Assembly (NCBI GenBank): GCA_963556255.1
Contig: OY744607.1
Span: forward strand, 37,555,722-37,619,721
Length of the DNA: 64,000 nt
Reading direction: 5' to 3'
From: Allolobophora icterica
Lineage: Eukaryota > Annelida > Clitellata > Crassiclitellata > Lumbricidae
This document shows, piece after piece, positions 1 to 12,900 of this stretch. The first letter of the stretch is position 1. Every line of letters starts with the position of its first letter. The notes below the pieces were generated by a model. It ran no database searches and was not told the DNA's origin. It saw only the letters and a list, made by a program, of their open reading frames with translations. A program made the translations under genes and the position numbers.

Positions 1-39
1 AACTTTGCACGTTAAAATAGCAGAATGTGTTGTTTATAG

Positions 40-489
40 ACCCAGAAGACAGTGGTTCTACTAAGCCCTTAAATTCTGCAGCAAAGGTAGTTGGTTTGCC
101 GCCCACTTCGCCAGCAAAGTCATCAGCAGCAGCAGGAAAAGTGGATGATGCCGATGAGGGCTCTTTATCGACAAGAACCATCTCCCCACGATCCTTGTCC
201 AGTGCCGACAGCCATAGGGATGTCATTCAGCAAAACAAATCCAGAGCAAAGGCCCACAGCAAGGAAGCTGGAAAGAAGAAGGATGCGGAGTCAAGTGATG
301 ATGAATGGGAAACGGAACCTTCACAACCATCTCAGAATCCGCAGCCAGCAAAGGCTAATGTGCCGAATGCTGCTGTAGGGTCAGAGAAGAAGCCAGACAA
401 CAGGCAGGTGGCAACGGCTGCTGCACTTAAGTCTAATGATGCCATCTATGCGACTGTCAGTAAAAAGACGACAGGAGATCAGCAAAAAC
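40..489 (+). CDS. ANKRD26: ANKRD26-like exon 1 in window
   Basis: The acceptor is TTGTTTATAG before position 40 and the donor is C|GTAAGT at 490. The exon enters with two bases that complete a split codon and leaves in phase 1. It encodes a hydrophilic Ser/Lys/Asp-rich stretch with the acidic motif ESSDDEWETEPSQ. The ankyrin repeats would be upstream. No initiator is implied here. Confidence 0.8.
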
Positions 490-713
490 GTAAGTCAGAA
501 TTGTATGTATTGATATACACATAGAGGGTATAGAATTGTAGATGTACAAATATCTCACCATAGCAGGAGTGACAAACTTGCAGTCATAGGCCGATTTTTC
601 TGCAACATAAAAGGCCAGATGACTGTGGCGCCAAGAGGACATTTTATAAAAAGTGTTTCTCTGGTCATACAACATGGCATTTGCTAGGAAATATGAAAGT
701 ACATTGATAAAGT

Positions 714-746
<33 letters not shown>

Positions 747-2615
747 AGTATGTATGTATGTATTTATGTATGTATGTATGTATGCATGCATCAAGTAATA
801 GTCAGAATTACCCTGTAACAAACACAAGACTTTTTTATACTCACTATAGATGAGGTGTGTCTAGAGGCACAAGTAGAGCAGAAATCTCGAAACAAATTTC
901 TGCCCTAGAGGGGAATTGTACAGTGTACACCCAACCTCTCTAAACTGTTATGCATTCCATCATTTTGTGTGTGAATTTAGCAGCAATTACTTACCGGTAT
1001 TGTGGAGATATTTGTGCTTGTTGGAGCAAAAAAAAACCCGAATTTCTCTGATTTTGAGATCTGTACTATTTCATATGTTGCAGCAAATACTAAAACAGGT
1101 ATTTAAACTAGGAAGTTTTTGCTTTCTTTGTTGCCTCTCTTTTGCTTAGCAGCAGCCTAGCCACTGTAAATTCTTTTTTTTCTTTCCTTCAAACTGCTTT
1201 CATATTTTTGTGTAAAACTACGGGTACTGTTTTTCACACTTTGAACATCTCGACTGAAACCTGAAAATAAGTAACACAAGCTTTCTTATATGAACTGGTA
1301 GTATTTTCATCTTTGAAAGTCCATCTATTGAAAGGTACCTGAATTCGTTGGACTAATAGCTAATTTTAGCTTTTTAAGTTTGTCAAAGATTTGCCTGTGT
1401 AATAACAAGAATCTTTATTAAAATATTTCATGCCTTACTTTCAAAGCTAAATGGTTTTCAGTTATGTTGATTCAAGATCACTTATATAGTATTTAGTATT
1501 TTAGGTCACTAATGTAGCATCTCATCTGATTATATTATTTATGACTGAAGTTTAGGCAGTTGTCAAGAAAATGCAATTTAAAACATTTACTTACTTAATA
1601 CTTTTAACCAGTGTTGTGCATTGCACGTGATTCCTAATGTTTTATTTAATTTTGTTAAGTTATTTATAATGTCTCCAGTACTGAGATATAAATAAAAAAA
1701 ATGACAATAATTAATTATAAATGAAAGCTATTATTATTATTATTATTTTATTATTATTTTTTTTGGCCGAGGTAAACGGGATTCCTCGGGCATCACAAAA
1801 AATTTGTCAGAAGACAAAAGAAAACTAAGGTTATTCTGGAATGGTTACATCTCTTCCAGGTCCGGTTCCACTAAAGTTCCATGAAAACTACCAAATTATT
1901 ATTATTATTATTATTCTTTGCCCCGAGGTTTACAGGATCCCTCAGGAACTTCAACATTATTTACAGTGTAGAATTGTCTGGAATGGGCCCTATTCGTCTA
2001 GGTCTAAGTGAAGGTACCCCTAAAAGCCACGGCGTTGAAACGTTGAATTGTAAGCGCATGGCGTTGGAACAAAAAAGTCGTTTCACGAATGTCCCCATTA
2101 TTATTTTTTTTTGCCCTGAGGTACTTCATTCCCCCAAGGTCTTAGAAATAAAAAGTTAAAAGTGTTGTGTTTCTGGAACGGCTACACCTCATCCATGTCG
2201 GGTAGAGCTTTGGCAAAAGAACCACTAAACGCCACAGCATTAAAGCGTTGAATTGTTACTGAGAGACGCTGAAACAGAAAACTAGTCTCTCGTGGTTCGC
2301 CAGTAGCTTGGGTGAGGTGATGGACGGCCTAAGTCCGAAATAAAAGCAAGGCCCTTGTTGTTAATTGGGCCTAACGTTTCCATGGCCAACGGGATGAAGA
2401 CATGCGACTTGAGCAGGGCGTTGTATTTCTTATTCTTTCTGTCCTCGGCCGCCTCGGCCGCTGCTCCGGCTCGAGAGGCTGTTGCGGGAAGATACGAGGA
2501 GGCGAGCGTGTCTACCACCGTGGCATCCCACACCAAGCCCTTGCCAGCTCTCCAAGGGATGAGGGTGATGCCATCCGGTCGTTTGCCGTCCGATCGGCTC
2601 AGGCCCTGTGGCTCC

Positions 2616-2694
<79 letters not shown>

Positions 2695-3881
2695 GTATCT
2701 GGCTATATGTAAAGCACAGTTTAAGAACCTCTCAAGGGCTATTAACATGGCAATCTAAAAGATCTAAAAAGGTGTTTATTATTATTATTATTATTTAGTA
2801 TTATTATTATTATTATTATTATTATTTTTATTATTTGTTGATGGTTCTTGATGGATTTACCGCTATTACCCATATTCACCTCCTATAGTGTGATTTACTG
2901 TTCGTATAAAGATTAGTTTCACTGAAGTAATGATGAGTTTGCTGTGGATCTGAGGCTCTATGATGTTAATCTATTGTTGTTTCCATGACAACTAGCTATG
3001 TGCAATTTCAAATTTTCTGTTAGTTTTGAATTTTTTGCTTGAATTTAACTGCCTATAGGCAGTTGGTTGTGGTGTGCTCTTGTTTCATTGCAGACTGTTT
3101 CTTTCTGGACTAGTAACTTATGGTAGTTAGTCATTATTTTTTTTTAAATATGAAGCTTTTTAGTTTTAATTAAGTTTGTGTCCAAGCGATCTGTCATGGT
3201 TATAGAGCTGTATTGTAAGTGTTATTCAGATAGAAGAAAAAGAAGAGCAGTCCTTTAAGCTAGCCCTGAGGCAGCCATGGGCATGAAATGTTAGCGACTT
3301 TATTTTCTTAACCTCGGCATATGAGGGTGGGTGACCAGTTCTCTCCCTCATCGTCTCATCTTCCCACCAACAGCGTGCGGTCAGTGGACTCATTATAACT
3401 GAGTTAGCAAGGGGACGAAGGTGGAGCAGAAATCTAAACAAATTTCTGCCCTGGAAGGGAGTTGCACCCCCGACCTATCGATCGACAGTCAAGTGTGCTA
3501 ACCACTACACTATCGAGCACCCCCATAGACTGTAATTTCGTGTTGGTTATACTTTCGTAGCTTTATTATCGACTTACTTCTGCTCAGTTGCTTGATTTAT
3601 TCAGTTAACAGAGAGAATCAGTTCAGATATACATGGTGTGAAAGATTTCTGTGAAAGATTTCTTGCATTTCTTAGGAATGATGGATGAGCTTGGGCTTGA
3701 AGATATTGATATGGACGAAAGTGAGGTGACATCTCACATTGCTTCTCTAGGTCACTCCCTTGAGAGGGGCAATATTCCAGCATCAGCCAGGGTTAGTGGC
3801 AGTAGTAGGCTAAACTTAAATTTAAAAAATCGTCATATTTCCTGTTGCTTCTTAAATTTAAGTGACACACACACACACACA

Positions 3882-3978
<97 letters not shown>

Positions 3979-6900
3979 GAATATTTCTGTATATATGCAA
4001 TTACAATTGCCTATACTCCTTACTTCTCGTTTAACTTTAACTGTAAACAACAGGTTTCCAACTTTAACCTGCATCATTTTGAAATACATACTTCCCGTGA
4101 CTATAGGCATGCTTCCATTGCCATAAACAATCTCCAAGGACCATATCTTTAGTGTAAAAAGCATAGTACTCACCTAATACTTTTTGTTTATCTTCCACCT
4201 TCCAAACATACCTCCTACCTTTAAAAAAATACAATTCACACATCTGAAATCTTAGCTCCTACTCCAAAAAGCAGTTAGATTTTAGATTACTAGTTTTCTT
4301 TCATTATATTTAGTTCATTTGATGTACAGAGGATCACCTGCAGATTTACTTGAATACATCATAACAGAAGACATGCAAATGAACACTGGCTTCCATTTTT
4401 TGTTTACTGAGAGTGTATGCTATGTCTGTTCTCAACATGCACCTAAGGATCTCACCCGATCAATTCATTGAAAAATGAGCAGGGTCGAGGCCATATACGG
4501 TCGCTATAGAAAATCGCGTACATTTACATTTATTTACATTTAGAGTCCAAACATACTGTGTGTAGCTAAGGTACATATACCTAGTGTGTTTAAGCTGCAC
4601 AAAGTAGAGTCACAGCACTGGAAGCGAAAATTCACCCAGGATTGCCAGATGCTGTATTTAGCGTGATATATTAACAGAGATCTGATGGCAGACTGCACAC
4701 CAACAAGACCTGCCCACAACTGTCTGGTCCGTTAATCAAATTGGAAATTCTTGTGCTTGCTGATTATATCCGGGAATTGTCACAGATACACCCAAGCCTC
4801 CTTGCAACATTGTAGGATGAATTTCGATATAACACAGTCACGAGGATGTGTTGCAACTTTAGATGACCTTTATGAATAAATGACCTCAGTTGAATTCAAC
4901 ATTTTTATAAGACAATTCTCTATATAGCTCTCAAAAACAGCATGATAAGTAGGTTTCAGTGTATATTTTAAAACTATTCTGATATGGTGTCACAGAGTTT
5001 CCTCATATACTGTCATACTCTGTAAGATATCTACTCATAACTGTCATAGATTCAACTCCTTGTAGTAAATCAGTTGAAAAAATGCTGTCCACTCATTATT
5101 TTCATATACACTTCCTCATCCATTCTTCTGTATACCTGCCTGGCCATTGGATCTCGACCCAGAAACTCACTTCACCTTAACTGTCTCAACAATTGTTATT
5201 TGACTGAGTGGCTTCAATAGACTGGTTCTGTGAAGAAATTTGGGGTTGGTGTTATGATCACTTGCAGGACAGGAATCGATGACTTTTTCTAATAGATTTT
5301 TATGATACCAAATATATCTTATAAAAATTTTCTGTAGACCTAAAAAAATAACCAGATGAGTTTTATTTTGATGATGATTCACTTTGTGTGTTTCAGTCGG
5401 GAGCGAGTGACTGGGATACAAGTGTGGCAGATGAAACCCCAAGAGATTCAAAGGCATTAGGTGACACCGTCAAAAAGGCACCTCTGGCAAATGAAAGCAA
5501 AGCTAAGCCAGCCAATAAAGCCACTCATGATGTAAGGAAATTTAATTGCCTTATCTAGAACCAACAGTTGTTTAGAATTTTAGATTTAATTACTTTTATT
5601 TTTAAGTCATAAAGCAATCATTTCTGCATGAATAAGTGCTGTGTAAACAATTGAGAATTTAAAAGCCATGTAGACAATGTCTCAGATGTGATTAGAACTT
5701 TCAGTTGGCATTAGAATGAAGAAATTGAACAAAGAATTGATTCTTACAAATCCAACCAACAGATGGAGTCTATTAAAAATTACTGTTCATTTTAGAATTG
5801 TTCCTGCTATTCATGTAATGACTTTAACTTTTGTTAACTTTATTAAATAATTATAACCTGTTTTCAAGTCGTTGCTAGCTTAAAACATATTGACAAGCTT
5901 AAAGTTAAAAATTGAATGATGTTTTATAACGTGAATATCTCACTAACGGGAATGATTGTTTACTTTAGTCTGATAGTCAGTGGGATAGCGATGATGATAA
6001 CGAAATTCCTGTCTTGCCAAGTGAAGCAGGCAAAGGCAAGGTAAGTGAGCCATCTGTTTTCTATTGCTTCAGGCTTTGTACCTTAGTCAGTTTGCTTTCT
6101 AGCTGATTTGAGATAATTTGTCTGAGTGTATGAGTTGTGGCTTGTTGTCTTTTCAACTCGCTTTTCATGTCTTCAGTGCTTCCCTGTGCTGTCTTGTGTC
6201 GTGTCATAATATCTTCCAATGCCAGGTTGCCTTTTCTTATATTACTTGTTGTTAATCTACCGGTATGCTTGCTTTGCACACTTCTGCTGTGCTGACTTTT
6301 AGTCTTCTTTTCTCAGAGTGTAACCTACATTTGCATCTGTTGTGGATGTCTTGAGAGTGTGTGTTAACCAGAATCAGTTTTATTGACTTGGCATGCATAG
6401 TAATTGCTTTAAAACGTCTTTCAAATGTGTTTGCATGCAGCAGAACAATTTCAGAATGCTCTCTAACTGTGTTTCTGATTTGGCTTGGTGCTATTGAATG
6501 AGTTTTTATAGCTTTACCAATAGCTGTAAAATTCTGTTGCATTTTGCATCCTGCTTCTTGCCTTCAAAATGACTTCCTTTTGAATTAATTAAAATTGATG
6601 CTAATGCAGTTATGTGTATGAGAATAACTTGGCTTAGTTTGTTAGCTTGAATACTGCGCAGTTTAAGTAATCTGTTTCAGCTGGCTTACCCACCCTAGCT
6701 TTCCATCCAGTTACACCGACCGAGTAGCCTTTTAATGACTATCTCAACAGGTTACAGTTTTGAACTTTGGTATCTCTTCAAAGCAAGCATCCATTGATGC
6801 CCTGTGCTCTGTGAAATCTTTAGATTGGATTACAATTCCTTGTTAATTTATTTTCTGAACTTTTTAAACTTTGGTCCCTGTTGCATGTATGCTGTGTACA

Positions 6901-9900
6901 AGACCAGTTGTTCACGCAAGTGGCTCTAAATACCATAATGTGAGACCAACAAAAGATATTATTGGGTTCTCAAGAGAGAGTTGGGTGTTAAATGCCTTCG
7001 ATGCTTGCTTTTACCAATACAAACAGCCTTTTTAACATGTCTATGAATGCTGTGCATAAAACCTATGAACCCATTGCCTTATTTAGTCCTCATTCTTTTT
7101 CAAGCAGCTGGATCCATCTGGTGCATTGGCAAGTAGTGCTTGCGGTAGTGCGTTGAAAAAGGATTCTGTCTCGTCCGTGTCTGATTCAGTCTGCACAGCA
7201 TTTGATATGGGGGAAGAAGCTGAGGAAAAACCATCAGCTAGTTCCTTGTGTGATTCAGAAAACTCTTTTAACTGTGACCAGAAAGAGAAACGGCTTCATG
7301 ATGAAAACTTGGTGAACTGTGACCAGATAGTGAAAATTATTGATGCCCAAAACTCAATGAATTGTGACCAGGTAGTGAAACTGTTTGATACCCAAAACTC
7401 ATTGAGTTGTAACCAGCAAGAAAAACAGCTTGATGCTCAAAACGCAATGAACTGTGACCAGATAGTGAAACTGTTTGATGGTGAAGACTCAATGAACGGC
7501 GACCAGAATATTAGACTGTTTTTTGGTGAAAACTCAATGAACTGTGACCAGAACGAGAAAAAGCTTGATGCTTTAAACTCGGTGAACTGTGTCCAGAAAG
7601 AGAAACAGCTTGATGCTCGAAACTCAATGAATTGTGTCCAGAAAGAGAAACTGTGTGATGCTCGAAACTCGATGAACTGTGACCTGAAAGAGGAAGAGGA
7701 GGAATTTCTGAGAGTTGAAGAATCTTGTGGCAATAAGATGAATTTAACTGCAGATGAGCTGAATGAATATGATGATGATGATGATGACTGGGATGCTGAT
7801 GACGACAGTGAGAAGAAAGAAGCTGAGGAGGAAGAAAAGAAGGAAGAAGGAATAAAGGAGGAAAAATGCAATGAAGAAGAAAAAGAGGAAGAAGAAGTCA
7901 AGGCAGAAGAAAGGAAGGAAAAGAAAAAGGAGCATGAAAAGGTAGAGGAAGAACAGATGGATGAGGGAAAGGAGAAAATGAAGGAAAAGGGAAAGGAGAA
8001 AATCAAGGAAGAGGGAAAGGAGAAAATCAAGGAAGAGGGAAAGGAGAAAATCAAGGAAGAGGAAAAGGAGCAAATGAAAGAAGAAGGAAAGGAGAAAATG
8101 AAGGAAGAGGAAAAGAAAGCGAAAGAGGGAGAAAATGAGAAAGAGGAAGAAAAGAATGAAGAAGCAAAGAAGAAAAAGAAGATGGATGAAAAAATGGAAC
8201 GGAATAAAGAAGAAAGGGAGGTATTTGATACAAATATGGAAAAGGTGAAACCCAAAGGAGAAAAAGACGTAGAAAATTTAGAATCTGCCCATACAGAATC
8301 TCAGTTTCCTGCTTTTCCATTAGCAAACAGCACAACGACGAATAAGGAAGCTGATCATGAGGACGGTTGTTTTTCTTCAACAGGAAACAGTACTGCAACA
8401 AATGTGTTTAATAAGAAATGTATTTGTGATGTGGGGTCTTCAGAAACTAGACTTCAAGAGGTTTCATCTTCTGAGTCTTGTTTGATTGAGGACAATTTTG
8501 TCATTGAGTCAGAGTGTGTGATTGATCCCAAGGAAACACGAGAGAATAAAACAGGGTTGTTTAATAACAAAGGGAAGAGTATGCCTGAAAATGATGCCTT
8601 TGACATGGCAGGATGCTCTAAGGAAAACACAAATGTTAAGTATAACAGCAAAGGTAATGGAATTGAAAATCTGGCAGAAAAATGTTATGAGTTTGAGGAA
8701 AACCTTTGTGCTGAAATACTGTCACCTCCAAGACTAGATTTTGAAGGAAGTTCATGTAATGGAGGTCATAACCAGAACTTGTCATCGATAATTTTTGAAT
8801 CAAGTGACTGCAAGACTACAGCAATAGAGAAGCCAGAGAATGAATTTGAGTCAGGTCTCGAAGTTACATCTCGCATGACAATGCAAACAGTAGTTGAGAA
8901 CAAATTGTCTTCTAAAGGAGAGATTGTGGAGAGAACGACTTTTCAGATCTCTCAGTCAGATGTGCCAGCTGTTGACCAGAAGACCAAAGCTCGGGAAAAG
9001 GATAATAAAAATGAAACTGCTGAGGCACAATTGTCGCTGATGCATTGTTCGCGTTTGTCATCGCTGGAGGAAGTGTGTGAAGAATCGGAAGACAGCTCCT
9101 TGGATGAATTATTGGAAAATTGTCCAAAAGCTTGTTTTGATGCAGCAGACGACTCTCTCGATGATCTGATAACTTACAAAGAGGTGAAAGGATATGTTAC
9201 CTTGAAAGAAAATGTTACAGAGGTGAGCATGTCAGATCTGAAAAATTTGTTTTCACTTCACTTAGGCTACTTTGATAAATGATACAAATAGGCGGCAATG
9301 CATTGTAAACACAGTCACCAGCTGTTTTAATCACTTTGATGAAATTCTATTGTCCATCTTGCTTGAGATGTACTTGCTTTTTGAATGAATGACAAATTGT
9401 TAATCTGCCATCGCCCATAGTAATTTCATTGACGGTTTGAATACTTACTGATTTTCTTTGAGATTTGTTTTATAATCAAGACAACCAGTTTTTTCCACTG
9501 CATGTATAGTTTTGCACCTGATTAGTTTGTTTTACCTGATGAACACCTGATGAATTGTTTGCATTGCCTAGTATACCAGCTTCTTTGTTGCATGATATGT
9601 GGTGAATTTACTGTATGAGAAGTAAATGCTGGTTGATAAACTTGATTTTTGTAACTTTCTAACACCTGATTGTGCAGCTAACTGCATTGCTTACAATGCA
9701 TGAAATACTATATATAGGTGACTTTTTGCAAGGAAACTTTAGATGTCACTTGTTCAGGCTGAAGACTATGCATTGAAAACTTATTTTACTATTTACATGT
9801 GGATTAAGTGTAGTGAATAGTACCTGTTTGTTTATTAGGTAAGATAAGTTGGCTTAAATCCTGTAATGTAGTTTGATGTAATTTATTAGAGTGGGGCAAG

Positions 9901-12900
9901 TTAAGCATTTGATGTTAGATATTGGCTTACTTATTAAAATATTCTAATAATAGTTGTCACAAAATTTATTTGATTTTATTTAGGAGATTCTACTTTTCTG
10001 AGGTTGTAATTGTTTGTAATGTTAACATGGCACATAGTTTTCTGTGTGGGTATTTCTGCAAGTATCTTGATTACAATTTTCCAATCAGAACCAGGTTGCT
10101 GGGAATAGTGTACAAAAAATGTTCCCAGCATCTTCAAACCATGCAAGAGATCCATGTGGAAATCCCAATGCGACCAGTCCTGTCAGCATCACGGATGTAT
10201 CCGATATTGATGACCTTTCTGAGGTCAAGGTGAGACATGCCTCTGGACTTAGTCCAGCAGAAATCACTTTGAGCTGCTGTTAACACTGACACATTGCCTG
10301 ATAGAGCTTTCACAGTGAATTCACGGTTATTATTAATTGAGATACTGGAGTAATCATTCCACACAAATATTACTGCTGCTTGCTGTGTCGATTACATGGA
10401 GAACTGAGAGAGATTTGCTACCAGTGTTATCAGTTTTTCTGGCTTGAGTTGTCAATTGTCCGTAGCATCATAACAATTGGCATTCTCTCTGTATCTTTTA
10501 TTTTCCATTGTAAGTCGTGAGTTGGCATTCACCTGGCAAACACACTTTTAATCCAGTTTATAGCATCGCATTATAATGCATGTATTTTTGTATGTATGTG
10601 TGCATGTATGTATATGTGTATCTATGTATGCATGTTTCCATGCACATATGTATGTATGTGTATGTGTGTATAATGTATATATATGCAATTATGCATATGT
10701 ATGTATATATTGTATATGTATATTTGTAATCGTGCATGTGTGTACCGGTATATTTGTATGTATATAGGTGTATATACACTTACCTTAGCATCTTTGAAGT
10801 ACCTAGCAAAAGTCCTGCCTGTGCTTTCCTAAGTTGTCTCAAAGTTCACTAAGAACAAAACGTTCATTTGTAAGCAACTGATGCTCAGATAAGTAGAAGA
10901 GTCTCCATTGATTGTACTACGCTCGCCTATAAGGTAACTGTATGAGCATTATTTTAAACTTAACACTTGCATCATTTTAGTATATTATGAAGCAATAATT
11001 TCATTATTTGGTGATGGTTTATGCAAACCAAATTTAAAACCTTTTAAAGCTTAACTGCACATTGATACCTGTTGTGCACTGCAGTAAGATAATTTCAGAT
11101 TTTTTCAACCTGTTAGAAGTACTGAAATGTATGTATATATGTTATTATAATAGATAAAATTCATAGTTTATGAAGCTTCTCTTTTGCAGATCTTTAGGGT
11201 GAATGCCTGAAATTATGGATAAATATATCAGTTACATGGTGTTGATGTTCTGTTTAGCAATAAGCTGTTGCAGTCTGGGACGGCATCTATTCATGTTGTC
11301 AGAAACTGCACAATGAACTCATGTTCATATAATTACTTTATCGAAAGCTCGAATGAGTGTTTTAGTCAAGAGAATGTCATGAGCTGTTAGGCACAATTCA
11401 AGTGTTGGTCTTGGTGTGATTAAATTTCAGTACACTTGTGCATACTAAAGTTTATGCCACTTCTCAATGTAGTTTAAAATAGAAACACAGGTTATTGGTT
11501 GTTATAGCATGTGACATAACCACGACAAAACCAAATGATGGTTCAGTCAGGCTACACTTACCCACAGTAGCCTGATTATGCTTTCTCATTGGCTTTCAGA
11601 CTTCTGGGATATCTGCTCTGACCCTTTCAACTGACTAACCTCAGATTTGCATTTCTGTGTGACCTTGTATACGTTAAAAATTGTTGTTATGATAATACTA
11701 ATAATAATTTCAATTTCAAATCATAGTCAAATAATAATTTTGTTGTTCCTGAGGGAATATTTCTACCTCAGGTAAAACAAATAGTAGTAATAATAATAAA
11801 AATATTAATAATAATAATAATTCCCTGACATATTTCACCTGACATAATATGTCACCTGGTTTTTTCATTAAACGAATATATATTTGATTTTGACTGGACT
11901 TTTTAATGGATCAGAATGTTGACTGTGGTTTCACTTGAATTGGCGATCGATTGATACAGGAAGCATGTATAATAATGGTGCTATCTAAGTCACTAGATAA
12001 GATTATTCAGAAGAGTTTAGCCGGTGTCAGAAGAGTGGCAACGTCTGCTCCACTAAATCTAGTTTTTCCAAACTTCCTCTGAAGATCTTTGGTTGTGTCT
12101 ACGATGTGTTATGATTATTTTGAGATCATTCAACAATGTATGGTTTGCATTTTTTCCACTACCAAATCACTATGTGTGCAATTTCTTCATTTAGCTGCTG
12201 ACATCTTTCCAGTTGCTTTGTAGATTCTGAAATACTGAAATAACTTCTGTAGATCCTCTTTTCTAATGCTGTTTATTTGTTTTTTGTGCATGTGCTTTTT
12301 CTTGTTTTGCTTTCAACCTTTTTGCTGGTGAAATTTTGCAATCCTACATCATGTGACTTATAATTTCTTGAGATACTAATTAGAACTGCTTACATGAATT
12401 TTTCCAAAACTGTTTAAACACATTAATGTTCCTTATTGAAAATTTGTTTTTACAGCCGCTAATTTAGACTGAGAGACTACAGTGCTTTGTCTCATCATAT
12501 TTGAAACGTTAATAGATAAAATTACAAGTATTATTGTTATGATGACTTAAGATGTATTTTATAATGATATAATAGCTTTCTTAAATTCAAGAACAAACTG
12601 GCTTCATATTACTCAAAACTTCATTTCTAGTCTCCTGTTTCAACTTTATCTCTTCAGTGTCTTCACACATTCTAAAATTAGCCTGAAGAAGTGTCAGTTA
12701 TTCCATTATGCACCACTGGGGTATGCATTATGTGCCACCTATGCAGGTATGCTATTTTTTATATGCCAATTATACCATACATGTACAGTTCATGCCAGCA
12801 TAGGCTGCTATGTCTGATATGTCATTATGTGCCACATATGCCATCATTATGTGCCACTTATAATAATATTAACCAATTATGTTATCACGTGCTATTTACA

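Noticed and set aside
2355..2798. Frame with a poly-Leu/Ile run
   Set aside because: It crosses a decayed LINE on the wrong strand and then a TTA microsatellite.
3460..3523. True tRNA-Asp gene
   Set aside because: Box A and B are present but the acceptor stem and box B are degraded, and the sequence continues into a repeated SINE body; the same holds for 43530-43591.
3793..4173. Frames with Cys-Val or Thr-His repeats
   Set aside because: Pure translation of the CA microsatellite; the same applies to 62934-63183.
7437..8255. 272-codon antisense frame (Ser/Phe-rich)
   Set aside because: It is the complement of the Glu/Lys and NCDQ repeats of exon 5; low complexity keeps it open. The + strand frame has splice sites and family context.
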